DNA of 47,500 nt from Chrysomallon squamiferum (taxonomy: Eukaryota > Mollusca > Gastropoda > Neomphalida > Peltospiridae): positions 12,757,672 through 12,805,171 of the forward strand of contig CM022669.1 of NCBI GenBank assembly GCA_012295275.1, in the 5' to 3' direction. Below are positions 12,517 to 24,930 of the stretch, piece after piece. The notes beneath the pieces were generated by a model. The model ran no database searches and was not told where the DNA came from. It saw only the letters and a program-made list of their open reading frames with translations. Position numbers and translations under genes: made by a program. Position 1 is the stretch's first letter, and each line of letters opens with the position of its first letter.

Positions 12517-14222
12517 ACTCAGTACCACAAGATGAAAAATGTGAACATCAGAAGTATGAGGAAACGTTATATTTGAATTGAATTTTGCACCTGTTACTGT
12601 CTCACATATATTTTTTTTATCTTTCATTTTTTTTCTCTCTCTACCTGTTTTACATTTTATTTTATTTTATTTTTTTTCATTTTTCATTTATATTTTTCAT
12701 TTTTTTTATTTTTTTTTTTTAAACAAGTTTTTAAAGTATAATATATCAATTTGACACTTGCGTATACAAAGAAAACAAAGTACTGAAATAAAATGCACTA
12801 ATCAGAACCATATTTCTACACAGGTAATTACTGAAGGGGACTGGAATGTGTGTGCCGAACAGGGCTGGAATCACAACGCCTGGAAATCCCGAGTAACCGA
12901 TATCGCGGAATCTGTAGAAGTGTCAGAGAGCTTTACACTGTGACAACATTATTGGCCGAGTAACGGCAACACGCTGCAAGAACAGCGTGCCAGTCGAGTC
13001 CAAGAGATTCCACTCAGTTACAGTGAACTGCTGAAGTCGTGTTTCTTTATTTTTTTCTCTCTTTTTTTTTTTCCAGCGATATTTCACTTACGGAAAAAAA
13101 ATACTGTATCATCCTTTGCCGATCAGTTTTAAGTTGGCTACCGTTAAAAAGCAAGACAGAGCTGGAAAAAGGAAACCAGAGCGAAGGCAAAACGACAAAG
13201 TGAAGGCAAAAAACAAAACATAAAAAGTAATTTTTTTTAACAAAGTTTGCTCGTTATTATTATTATTATTCGCACTTGAGGATCCTTGCATTGAAAATAA
13301 TTTGTTTAACGAGTTGAACATAGAAGTTCGCTTGGGATACAAGTGTTGATATAAAAGAATGGTTTAGAGGAAGACATTAAAATGACGGAAAAAAGGAAGG
13401 ATGTGAAGATAAACACATTCTGTCTGGAACATTAAACTTCTGTTTTCGTGCGTTGTCATTATTGAAATAATAACTGTTTCTGAACGTAAGTTTCACATCT
13501 ATTTTTTTATATTTAAGGTCTACGAATAGTTTTTGTTTCTGTCAAATATAATATAAAAAAATATTTAAAATCTCAGAGATTCAATATCGTTAAACACATA
13601 TCGGTACAGAATAAATTCGTTTCGGTTTTGTGAATATAACATCTGTATTTAAAGCGGTAGTTTTTTATTACTTCTATACACGAGAGAGTTGCATACTACG
13701 TTCATTTTAAACTGAAAATCCAGACTTTGTATTACAGCAACATAGATCATTATCAAACTGTTATTCTTCAAAAACACAGTGAAAACCGAGACCTAGCATT
13801 ATTAAAACATACGCCTACGTTCGGTTTAAACTGAACCTCACAGTATAACTTGCGTTTTCTTTTCTAAACCAACTGCTCACATTGTGAATCATCTGTTGGT
13901 AAAGATGTTAGATACTTTGAGTCTGAAAACCAAATTACAAGGTTAATTCTTCTTGAGCTATATATCAACACAAGAAAAAAAAAAAAAAAAAAAAAAAAAA
14001 GAAGAAATAGAAGAAAAAATAAAAACTCACAGAAGAAACTATACTGACCGAAACAAGAAAACAAACAGCAGAGTGCAGTGATTTCCTATTACACAAAAAT
14101 TTGTACCGAAAAGTCATCGACCCAGGTTTCTTTATTTGTACAGACAAAACAAACGTATTAACAACACAGGTGTGAAAAAAAAGCATTTCACACACAATAC
14201 CTACACGCGCTCTTCCCCTAGC
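12515..14222. other. Non-coding region upstream of the signal-peptide exon
   Basis: T-rich at 12605-12720. The segment 12830-13030 has raised GC and CpG, contains ATTGGCC (a reversed CCAAT core) and ends before a strong pyrimidine tract and CAG at about 13075, which resembles an acceptor. Poly(A) lies at 13975-14000. From about 14100 the composition becomes gene-like again. No open frame with a recognisable domain was seen. A 77-codon minus frame (13109-13342) has a hydrophobic stretch but no other support. Confidence 0.4.
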
Positions 14223-14448
14223 GGAAGAATGACGGGAATGTGCGGCAACTCTGTGCAGAACGGTCTCATCACATGGTTTTAATTAGCCGATTACTGAGTG
14301 ATTTTCTCTGTGCTAGAACTTTACACATTACACAAAACTCCCCCGAGGGATCTGCGAGGTGCCGCTGTTGTAACACTGTTCTCATGAATCGGAACCTTAT
14401 CTACAAATATTTTGACTGCCAAATGGTGTTAAATTCCCAGTTAGGATA
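14223..14448 (+). other. Putative 5' untranslated part of the signal-peptide exon, with an upstream ORF
   Basis: GCTCTTCCCCTAG ending at 14222 is a plausible splice acceptor, and the following sequence is GC-raised and free of simple repeats up to the start codon at 14449. It contains an open frame (14240-14449, 69 codons, Cys-rich near its end). Its stop codon overlaps the main start as TAATG, so it could act as a translation-limiting upstream ORF. Alternatively the exon may begin at a transcription start site here, or at the weaker CAG at 14438-14440. No product is assigned. Confidence 0.3.
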
Positions 14449-14557
14449 ATGGATATATACCTTCTGGGGCGGATACCGTGCAGTGTGCTTTTTTCCGTCC
14501 TTCGGACTCAAAGTCACCTGTTACCGTTGTTGTATCTTCTGTGGTTTGGAATAGCGG
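14449..14557 (+). CDS. Candidate first coding exon encoding a signal peptide (partial gene)
   Basis: The exon encodes 36 residues plus one base. The start has A at -3 and G at +4, the optimal animal context. The peptide begins MDIYLLGRIPC and carries a hydrophobic core, LLPLLYLLWFGIAG, at its end, followed by a small residue as expected near a signal-peptidase site. The coding part stops at GCGG followed by GTAAGT (14558-14563), a consensus donor. The intron is phase 1, the class that commonly follows signal-peptide exons in secreted and type I membrane proteins. I infer an extracellular or membrane product routed to the ER. The family cannot be named because the mature domains lie on exons not found here. 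Reading on past the donor gives 103 codons that dissolve into a (CT)n-encoded Leu-Ser repeat, which supports the exon ending at the donor. A chance combination of ORF and donor remains possible. Confidence 0.5.
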
Positions 14558-14647
14558 GTAAGTCGTTATTTAATACTAAAGTGTTGTTGAATGTGTCATT
14601 AAAACAAAACATTTATTTATTTATTACTTTAACGCTATCTAGAATAA

Positions 14648-14649
14648 TC

Positions 14650-14722
<73 letters not shown>
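14648..14722. repeat. (CT)n microsatellite
   Basis: A nearly perfect CT array of about 75 bp begins 90 bp downstream of the candidate donor at 14558, so it would be intronic. Confidence 0.98.
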
Positions 14723-14727
<5 letters not shown>

Positions 14728-15503
14728 TCTCTTTCTCTAACTCAAAAACAAACAAGATAAGTAAATAAATATATAAAGAATGAATAATATAAACCGAAAC
14801 TCCCACAAAACGAAGAAAAAAAAAGAAAAAAAAAAGCCAGTTCTAACACAGAGAAAGAGAAGAAAGTAGAAAAATACATTACATAACCATATCTTTAGAT
14901 GATAAAGATGATTTTAGATGGTAATCAGTTCCGCTTTTGCGCAGCCAGGGAAAAGTAAAATTATCGTGCTTATAACGTCCTTGAGATACACAAGGCATAC
15001 AAGATCATGTAAAGCTACATTTATCAAGATCTAGATCCACGCCTTCCTTGTATAAATAGTAGTTTTGCACTTGAATCTGCACTTGTCAGTTTTCACGAAA
15101 ACGCCCGATCTCCTAACGAACGTGACGTCAAATAACAATTTTTCCAGTCCATATTTTAGAACAATGCTTATGACGTCACAAGCTGACAATCTATGTTTAT
15201 TTGGATCAATAAGGGTATTTACTTTTTTTCTGTGAGCCGAGTTAAGGTAAGATATTTACAATTTCAATAATAATAATTTATAGATTTACTTTTGCTCGTA
15301 GAGGAAACGTATTTTAACAGCTGCAGTTTCCTGTGCTCATCCTATAACCAATATATATTCCACGTGCATAACTCTATGCTCACTCAGTTATGAAAAGTAA
15401 TGCAGTTTTAGAAAATTCCGATTATGTAATGTTTTCCGGTTTTAAACCTGCATTTATTTTCGCATTCCACAAAATATTTAGAACATATCTTGTAATTTAT
15501 GTA
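14723..15503. other. Presumed intronic sequence with regulatory-like motifs
   Basis: A-rich at 14810-14880, then complex sequence. The notable content is the TATA-like and double CRE segment at 15051-15178, listed separately. No exon was recognised. Confidence 0.45.
15051..15178 (+). promoter_or_regulatory. TATA-like box and two perfect CRE palindromes
   Basis: TATAAATA lies at 15051-15058 and an initiator-like TCAGTTTT begins at 15086. Two perfect TGACGTCA palindromes sit at 15123-15130 and 15171-15178, 48 bp apart. TGACGTCA is the full CREB/ATF site. If the 14.45-kb exon is real, this lies about 0.6 kb inside its first intron and could be an intronic enhancer or an alternative promoter. 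Chance is possible for each motif alone but less so for the pair. Confidence 0.3.
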
Positions 15504-15633
15504 ACAACAACAACAATAATAGTAAAAAATAATGATGACAATGACGATAATAGCACCACCACCACCACCACAACCACCACAACAACAATAACAACAACAA
15601 CAACAACAACAACTACAACAACCACGACAATAA
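15504..15633. repeat. (ACA/ACC/AAT)n trinucleotide tract
   Basis: Imperfect CAA, ACC and ATG trinucleotides stay in one frame and encode a poly-Thr stretch in a spurious 86-codon ORF. Confidence 0.92.
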
Positions 15634-16403
15634 CCCGTTCAACTGCTTGATAATTCTAACCTAACAGCTGACGACACATAATCAATACACCATTAAGACA
15701 AATCATTATTATTATTATTTTTTTTTTTTCTCTCTCTCTCCAAGATTCTAATTCAGTCTCAACGAAACAAGACATTGTTCTGGGTAATTCGTAATACATT
15801 ACGTTTTGGCTCATTAACCTCTGTTCTGTTGGACACGTACATCCAATTTCAATTACTGCCAACAGGTAACTGTTATGTAACCCTCGGATCTTTCATTCAC
15901 CCCCAAGCGACAGCTCCACCCGATCAATCATCCGTTCAGACGATTCGACGTCTCGTTAGTGTTTATACGGATCATTAACAGATAAAGGAGACAGCGGTGA
16001 TGTAAGAAATGAAAGATTTCTGGGAATTATTTCTATCACATGCAACAGAAATGTGGTAATAAAATTTAAAAAAATAGAAATAAAAATAAAAAATAAAAAA
16101 TAAAAAATGAAAAAAGAGAAGAAAATCATTATTTTCTCTACAGGTCATCGGCGAATCGATAAATGAATCATTATGTTTAAATCCACTCATTGATTTATTT
16201 AATATACACGTATGGAAAACCTGATGGCGTGGTGTAATGTAAATAATTAAATCGCGGTTATGTCGTCGTCATCGCTGTTTGAGACTGACGTGTCTTTGTT
16301 TGACTGTCTGTGTGTTTGTGTATCTTGACCTCGTGTTCTTTTGTGTCAGTTCATTGCTAAACCATTCCATGCAGTTAACTGTAAAATTTAATTTATTTAC
16401 ATG
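15634..16403. other. Non-coding stretch
   Basis: ATT/T/CT run at 15706-15741, then complex, slightly GC-raised sequence to about 15975, then A-rich AAAAT units at 16063-16122. One exon-like interval (15745-15865) was considered and rejected. No gene was recognised. Confidence 0.45.
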
Positions 16404-16513
16404 CATTAATAATAATAATAATAACAGCAATAATAAGAATGACCTAAACATAAAACAAATTAAAATAAAATAAGGTAAAATAAAATAAATAAAATTAAAA
16501 TAAAATAAACAAA

Positions 16514-16544
<31 letters not shown>

Positions 16545-16556
16545 CAAAAACAAAAC
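16404..16556. repeat. (AAT)n, AAAAT units and poly(A)
   Basis: AAT units at 16406-16425, AAATAAAAT-type units from about 16455, and poly(A) of about 29 at 16516-16544 followed by CAAAAA variants. Confidence 0.92.
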
Positions 16557-16879
16557 TAAACTAAAAATCTAGGAAAAAAATGTAAGAAAGACAATAAACA
16601 CATTTGAAACGTTATATACTCCAAGTTCTCACTTTTTATATAAGGCAATAAATAATACGGTGAATCAGAAAATCTCTAATGATAACCCACGCATTCCTCT
16701 ATATTATTTTATTAAATTTAGTCTTTTACTTGCATTTTTAGAATTCAGATATTTCTGGTTAAGGCGTAAGAGAAGATATTCAATAATCTCTTTTACTTTA
16801 TCCCTGTTAGAATAAAGCAAATTGCTTTCAGCATATTTAGCTTTGTCTAATAAAGCTTGAATCTACAGTCCACTGCATC
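16557..16879. other. Non-coding AT-rich stretch
   Basis: No repeat array, motif or gene was recognised. Confidence 0.5.
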
Positions 16880-17037
16880 TCTGTCTGTCTGCCTGTCTGT
16901 ATATCTCTCTATATGCTTATCTGTTTATATGTATTTTTCTGTATATTTATGTGTGTGTGTGTGTGTGTATGGACATTTTGTGCTTATATCTATATACACA
17001 GATATACAGATAGACAGACGTGTGTGTGTTTGTGCGT
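16880..17037. repeat. Imperfect GTCT/TATG/(GT)n tract
   Basis: CTGT units, TATAT/TATG words, a (GT)n at about 16951-16968 and further GT/AGAC words. This forms the left part of a larger 500-bp compound repeat region. Confidence 0.88.
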
Positions 17038-17049
17038 GTCTAAATATAT

Positions 17050-17846
<797 letters not shown>

Positions 17847-17902
<56 letters not shown>

Positions 17903-17950
17903 TGATGATGATGATGATGGTAGTGGTGGTAATGGTGATGGTGATGATTA
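17847..17950. repeat. (AAT)n passing into (GAT)n and GGT variants
   Basis: Perfect AAT units to 17900 are followed directly by GAT units to about 17919, then imperfect GGT/GAT. Poly-Ile and poly-Asn frames are artefacts. Confidence 0.96.
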
Positions 17951-18052
17951 CAACGATAATGATATGATTATATGTACATAACGTCGATGATGATGGAAAA
18001 AATTCTGAAAAAGAACTCGACCAAATCCCCAAGAAAACAAAATACCTTAAAC

Positions 18053-18140
18053 TACAGCAGCAGCAGTAACAACAACAACAACAACAACAACAACAAAACA
18101 ATAAAACACCCACAAACAACAACAACAACAACAAAAAATA
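18053..18140. repeat. (CAG)n and (CAA)n short arrays
   Basis: Four CAG units at 18055-18066, then CAA units at about 18068-18094 and again at 18115-18134. Confidence 0.92.
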
Positions 18141-18849
18141 GCAAAAAGCAACCAAAAAAAAACAAATCAAAGAAAACCCCAGAAAATAAATAGACAAATA
18201 AACAAACTCCCATACCAAACCCTTCCACAAACAAAATGATCTAATAAAATTACGAAGTGAGAAATAAGATACTTAAAATAATCTGCATGGACAAAACAGC
18301 GTTATAAAAAGTGGTTCATTTCTGCATTCAGCCTATAAAACGCGTATTATTTTATCATTTCTTTCTTCATGAGATGATTTATAATACTGTCAATATGACA
18401 CAACATTTAGATTAAACAATTTCACATTGTAGATGGTATTTTGACGGCAAATTAAGCCATCTCTTACGATGCTTTTAGAGAATTCGATTAATGGTTGGCA
18501 CAAATCGATACATTTTCGGTGATAAATGTGATGTATATATTGTGTGTGTTTGTTTAAGAATGTATTTTAATATCTATAAGAATAATATGCATTTTATGAT
18601 CAGAATTTAAGAATATAATTTAAGCTACTACTAAGCAATGTTGCTGTTGTTTGTTATGCGATAACAGTTTCGCTTTAAAAAAAAACAAGTAAAAAAAAAA
18701 AAAAAACCACAATCAAACATGAATTCTTCATATTCTAAGAAAAAAATGTGTGAAAAATATAAATAAATATAGTACAATTATTTGAAAAAAAAAAAGTAAA
18801 GTAAAATAAAAAAAAAATAATAATAAAAAAAGATGTTTGATCAGTAAAT
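18141..18849. other. Non-coding AT-rich stretch
   Basis: A-rich from 18130 to 18240 and from 18675 to 18835, with complex AT-rich sequence between. The A/T-rich end abuts a tRNA-like segment and may be the 3' tail of that SINE on the minus strand. Confidence 0.45.
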
Positions 18850-18922
18850 AAGGATCGAACCCACAACCTTGGCTCGACATTCGACAATCAACATTTGTCA
18901 CGGTCCATCTGGACACGAAGAA
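18850..18922 (-). mobile_element. tRNA-like relic, probable SINE head
   Basis: On the minus strand this reads TGTCCAGATGGACC, resembling a pol III A box, then after about 35 nt GTGGGTTCGATCC, which matches the B box consensus GGTTCGANNCC. The intervening GATTGTCGAATGTCGAGCC resembles the anticodon arm of tRNA-derived SINEs. T-rich sequence follows on the minus strand. An intact tRNA is unlikely because the acceptor stem does not pair convincingly by eye. The SINE family is not determined. Confidence 0.45.
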
Positions 18923-19764
18923 AGGCAGTGCACGCATTTGTTTCCTTTACGGCACGCTAGAACAGTTCCACTCCACTGCCAATTCTTCCTCGATAAAGGT
19001 TAAAGTGTATCGATCTAGTGATCGATCAAGACATACTCGGAATCCATGATGTCAGAGGTCAGGGAATATTTACTGGCAAATACAAATTTCTTCTCCAAAA
19101 ATAGGCGAATTAGGATTCTTGACGTAGTAATTTATCTAAACCGTGGCACTATCCGCAAAGAAAAACAATGGAAGTTCGTTTAATGAAAATAAGCAGCAAG
19201 ACAGAAAACATGATAATCAACCGTAATGGACATTTTGTGTTTTTCTTTTTTTCTCTTTAAAAGAACAGGTTCACGATTAAACTGTTATTTCATATAAATA
19301 AAATATATTTATTACATTAATGATTAACGTACAACAAACCAGTATTAAATGCAGTCCATAATAAAATAACAGGACAGTATTGACAATTCAATTAACTTGT
19401 CATTCAGTTATAATTACATTTAGAAGTGAAATACAGTTAATAAGCTGTTTTGTTTGGACAGATTTGCTACACGCATTTACATCACGTTACCGGCGTGATT
19501 AACTTATATAATGGAAATGTATATATATATCGTTCTCTGGACACGATATAATAATAATAATAATCTTAAGCTAAACGATAATTATAGGATTCTAGGAGGA
19601 TAGAAAATTCATAAGCTTTCGTAGTTAATTCTGTCTTTCCGTGCTCGTTTTGTAATTACCGTCATCATGTTACCATGAAATTCGCCATTATCAACTTTTC
19701 GCTATTATTGTTGATGTTGATAGCATTATTACTGTTATTACTGTTACTATTGCCATAACTGTTG

Positions 19765-19767
<3 letters not shown>
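18923..19767. other. Non-coding stretch
   Basis: Complex sequence with ATCGATCTAGTGATCGATC near 19009-19027, a short imperfect palindrome. Otherwise AT-rich with a small AAT run at 19548-19563. No gene was seen. Confidence 0.45.

Positions 19768-19808
<41 letters not shown>
19768..19808. repeat. (ATT)n microsatellite
   Basis: A perfect TTA/ATT array of about 41 bp, preceded by imperfect GTT/ATT units from 19705. Confidence 0.96.
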
Positions 19809-19974
19809 TCTGAATATAATTATCTTGCTTCAAAGTCAGTTATTCATTGAAAACATACTTTTGTTAAACATTCACAGATTTTCATCTACGGTTAATTCAG
19901 ATATTTAATTATCCGTTCAAACCTGAGCTTTTGATTTCCACAGCAACGTATACTTTGATCTATGTTCATGTGTT

Positions 19975-19979
<5 letters not shown>

Positions 19980-20041
<62 letters not shown>
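19980..20041. repeat. (GT)n microsatellite
   Basis: A perfect TG dinucleotide array of about 62 bp, preceded by TGTGTTTG variants. Confidence 0.98.
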
Positions 20042-20045
<4 letters not shown>

Positions 20046-20191
20046 CTGTATGGAATGTTTCTATATCTGAATATTTGTTTGTATTTAGAGATAAAATAGA
20101 TAAATAAGACACACATACTTGTTTCTATAATGATAATATTCACAGTATAAGTTTTTATTTTTATAGTATTTAACTTTGTAATGATGGAATC

Positions 20192-21274
<1,083 letters not shown>

Positions 21275-21880
21275 GAAATTTTCGGAATAACTAAATCATA
21301 CAAGTCTGGTTAGTGAGATCGTGGTCTGTAAGAAATGTCAGGATAACTAAATGCATGGCGCATCTAGCAAGTTTCTGTATAACGAATGTCTATAATATAT
21401 GTTATCAGAAGTGTCTGATAAGTAAAATAAAAGTTTACGTCAAAATAACTAGATATATACTGTTTATAAGAAATGTCTGAATAGCGAAAATCTATAACGC
21501 AAATCATAAAAAAATTGTCTAATTTAAATACATTAAAGGCTATAAGAAGTTTCTAAACTATAAAGATTACATAGGATGTATAAGAATAGAAAAATTAAAG
21601 TTCAAAGAAATCTTAACAACAAAATACACGTCTTAACTAAGAGATACAAGTTAAGGATAATAAACAGAGGTTGAATAAAGAATAATAATTCAGATGAAAT
21701 GTCCCGATGGGAACAGAGAAGTCAAAAGAAAGTTTCTGAATAGATACGGCTTACAGAAAGTGTCTCCATAACGAAATAAAGGAAATGTTTGTATAATGAT
21801 ATACAACTGAAATTCTAAAGATTTCGGTATTGAACACTGAAGTGTCTGACTAATGATATGCAATTGTGCATCGTTCCTCG
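21275..21880. repeat. Degenerate minisatellite, unit about 35-40 bp
   Basis: Anchor words of the form TCTGNATAACNAA, usually preceded by AAGAAATG, recur near 21281, 21305, 21338, 21373, 21414, 21440, 21475, 21518 and 21551, then after a gap near 21734, 21760 and 21840. Spacings vary from about 24 to 43 bp. Copies are strongly diverged, so the array is old. The minus-strand 66-codon frame shows the repeat as recurring IIxQT-type peptides and is not a gene. Confidence 0.6.
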
Positions 21881-23464
21881 TAGACAGCACTTAAATTACT
21901 TGACTAATAGTATTTCAGCCAATGACCTATTAATAGGTATGTATCTCACTGGCATATTATTCCAACGTAAATAGGGATCTAACTTTACGGTACTTTATAA
22001 GCTATATGTCCATCATTAACCCTTCTTTCATATTTTGCTAATAACCCCATTTTCAAAGTAGACAAAAATATAATTATTTTCATTGCGACTTCATGATGTA
22101 ACTAAGCTCTAGCTGTAATAATTCATGCATTCTGTTTCACGAAACCATCTGCGTAATTATACTGCTCATTACACAAACCACACGATCTGCATTACAGTAA
22201 ATACAGTGCTTTGTCTAACGTTATTGTCGTATTTACGATCTATATATAATTTCTCATTTCTTTTTTCCTTGTTTTAATACATGTTGTTTTTGCCGTAACA
22301 TCGCAAGTACGTGCAATTTTCATACATATTCAGTATCTGCATAATTTGTGTTTTCTGTAGCAGTCGGTATACGTAAACCAGTTGTTATTCTGCATCGTAC
22401 AGACGAAAGAGGCAGCTAAATTTCACGTTTTTCTGTGTGTGGCGGTTGAACACAGTGATAACCGTTACTTTGATGAAAACCACTGTACCGCCTGATACGC
22501 TGTTTTCCAAACTACAGTTTTATTTTAACATATTCTGCTGTGAAAACTTCCTGATTTAATTCAGCAAATCGGCAGCGATGGTAAACGTATGTCTGCATAT
22601 TAATACGGCAGTCAGTTGTTCGATAAAAAGACAGTTAGCTGATAACGGATTGATGAATTTATTGACTGGTTTTGTCAGTGAAGAAATGAATTAAATGTAA
22701 TTATGATAAGGAGAATAAACCACATCACGGTGGGGAAAAAAAAAAAAAGAAAAAAAAAGAAAAAGGAAAACAAAAGAAAACAATAAGAAACAAACAAGAA
22801 CGAGACAAATAAATGAAAAAACGAAAATTTAACAAAAAATATAAAAGCTATAATAGAGATCCTAAATAATTTATATATATATTTTTTATGAAAATATATG
22901 AAAATGAATGTACGTATGTACGAAACAATGAATCAACGAACGTACTACGAAAGAATGAATAAGTAAATAAATAAATAAAATAACAACCTAATCATAATAC
23001 AATCATAATTTTACGCAAAAAAAATCTCCAAAAATCAATATCTTCAATACACACGGGCAAGATGTATCTTATAATTACCGTATATACTCGATTAGGTACT
23101 GAATTATTTAAACTCCGTACTCTGCAGCGCTAACTTATGATTACAGCGTGTCCACATTGCATCGGGAAGCCGTTGATTAATTTCTCAAACTTGGTCTCGG
23201 CTTTATAATTGGTTAATTTAGTGATTAATATGTCAAGCAAAGCGACTGACCAATCAGATGTGTGACGCACGATTACTGATTTATCGGTAGTTTAAGAAGA
23301 AATAAATTCAGCAGCGAGGAAATTAATGAAAAGATATCGAGAAATGATGCACACTGAGCCCGAACCTTCATTTCGCAAGTATTCCGCTTTGGCGTCGATT
23401 ATCTTACAAAGTCGTAAGTTGTTCCTGCTCTGTGTGCCGTTACCCGACAGGTTTATTACGTTGG
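21881..23464. other. Non-coding stretch with a CCAAT/ATTA-rich segment
   Basis: A-rich at 22735-22830. From about 23090 to 23290 the sequence is complex and contains TTGATTAATTT, ATTGGTTAATTTAG, GTGATTAAT and GACCAATCAG, a cluster of homeodomain/HNF1-like and CCAAT cores. No exon was recognised. Confidence 0.35.
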
Positions 23465-24520
23465 TGGGAATAATATTTAAAATCTGCATTAAATCATTAT
23501 AAGGGCTTTAATTATAGATACCCGTATAAGAGAATAAGTGAAGGAATAATATTAAAAATCTTCGATGCAACGATTAGAGCGGTGTAATTGATAGTTACTT
23601 TATGGTATGTTTATGGTTTAAGAGAGACGTAAATGGCTAATATTAAAAATCTACGTGAAGGCGTTAGAAGAGTATAAATGATAGTAACCCATAGTCTTGT
23701 AATATAGCCGTAAAAGGCTATTACTGAAAATAGGCATGCAACTGTTATAGACATCTGTATGTTTAAGGTGGAAGAGAGATATATATCGCTAATATCAAAA
23801 ATCTGCTTGGAACAATTAGAAGAGTATAAAGGATAGTAACGCATGGTCTTCTAACAGAAATGTAAAGGGCTAATATTGAAAAATGTCATGCAGCTATTAT
23901 AGATATCCGTATATATATGATGGAAGGGAACTTTGAACGGTTGACATTAAAAATGTGCGTGAAGGCATTAGAAGGGTATAAATGATAGTAACCCTTAGTC
24001 TTATAATACGGATATAAAGGGCTAATACTGAAACTCTTTAAACAACTATTAGAATGCGTAAATGATAATAAGCTATATATTTATAATAGGGAAAATATAA
24101 AATGCTAATTTTAAAAATCTGCATGTAATCTTTAGAAGAGCATAAATGATAGTAAACCACAGATGTATGATAAAATGAAGATGTTGAATGTCTAATATTG
24201 AATCTATGAAAGGAATCGTTAGTAGGACACAGACGAAATTTGCGCCAACATTATGGTAGAGAGCGTTTGTGAAGGCCTGATATCGAAAATCTTCAAAAAC
24301 GATAACATGGACGTAACTGAAAGCACCCATAGATCTTATGTGTGATTATATATGTTGATATGAAGGGTTAATATTAAAAATCTGCCAGAAACTAACAGCA
24401 TGTGTAAATGAAAGTTACCCATAGGTTTATATGGGGTAATGTTTTTTTTTCTTCTGTTTTTGCTTTTCTAAAGAGAAGGTCTGTTATTGGAAAATTTGTA
24501 CGTAACGATTATATGGGCGT
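23465..24520. repeat. Diverged ~81-bp satellite with 152-bp dimeric higher-order structure
   Basis: About 13 copies share a core like CTAATATTAAAAATCTGC, with anchors near 23471, 23547, 23638, 23719, 23790, 23871, 23942, 24023, 24106, 24193, 24278, 24369 and 24484. In the middle the spacing alternates 81, 71, 81, 71, 81. Odd copies (23638, 23790, 23942) carry AGAAGAGTATAAATGATAG, while even copies (23719, 23871) carry CATGCAACTGTTATAGA-type sequence and a GTGGAAG-type end. The repeat unit is therefore an A+B dimer of 152 bp there. Outer copies are more diverged, and the last is split by a T-rich insert. Minus-strand frames of 77-85 codons over it are artefacts. Confidence 0.85.
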
Positions 24521-24860
24521 TAATCACATCGCTCCGAAGAAGAACTATCAGTTTATTTAATCAAGTGAAAAACTGGGGAAGAAAAATAAGATCGCAGAAA
24601 AAAAAAAACGACATATTTCACGAGGGAAGCAGAAAGTTATCATTTTCATGTCAAAATGTCTTTCCAGATTTATGTTCATTGCAAAATAAGCATGCAGGAA
24701 GATCGTTTATTTTATTATTATGCTTTGATGGAATATTTTTATAGAAGTTTCAGCTCGTTATTTGTGAGATGACCATATTTTCAACATCTTTATTTGCGAA
24801 CTGTTCGTTCCTTCTGTTTTTTTTTTTTTTTTTGTTCATTCCTTTTTTTTTTATCACTGT
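24521..24860. other. Non-coding stretch
   Basis: Holds a poly(A) run at about 24598-24608 and a poly(T) run at about 24817-24833. An 85-codon plus-strand frame (24487-24744) starts inside the satellite and shows no domain. Confidence 0.45.
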
Positions 24861-24930
24861 TCTTTCATTGATGTATTTAATCTATTAATCTTTCATTGAT
24901 GTATTTAATCTATTAATCTTTCATTGAGTT
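24861..24930. repeat. 28-bp tandem repeat, about 2.4 copies
   Basis: TCTTTCATTGATGTATTTAA begins at 24861 and 24889, and a partial copy begins at 24917. The first two copies are identical, so the duplication is recent compared with the neighbouring satellites. Confidence 0.95.

Noticed and set aside
15745-15865. Possible internal exon: strong pyrimidine tract plus CAAG acceptor and CAG then GTAACT donor
   Set aside because: Joined to the phase-1 exon at 14557, its frame stops after about 16 codons. In the other frame the peptide shows no domain.
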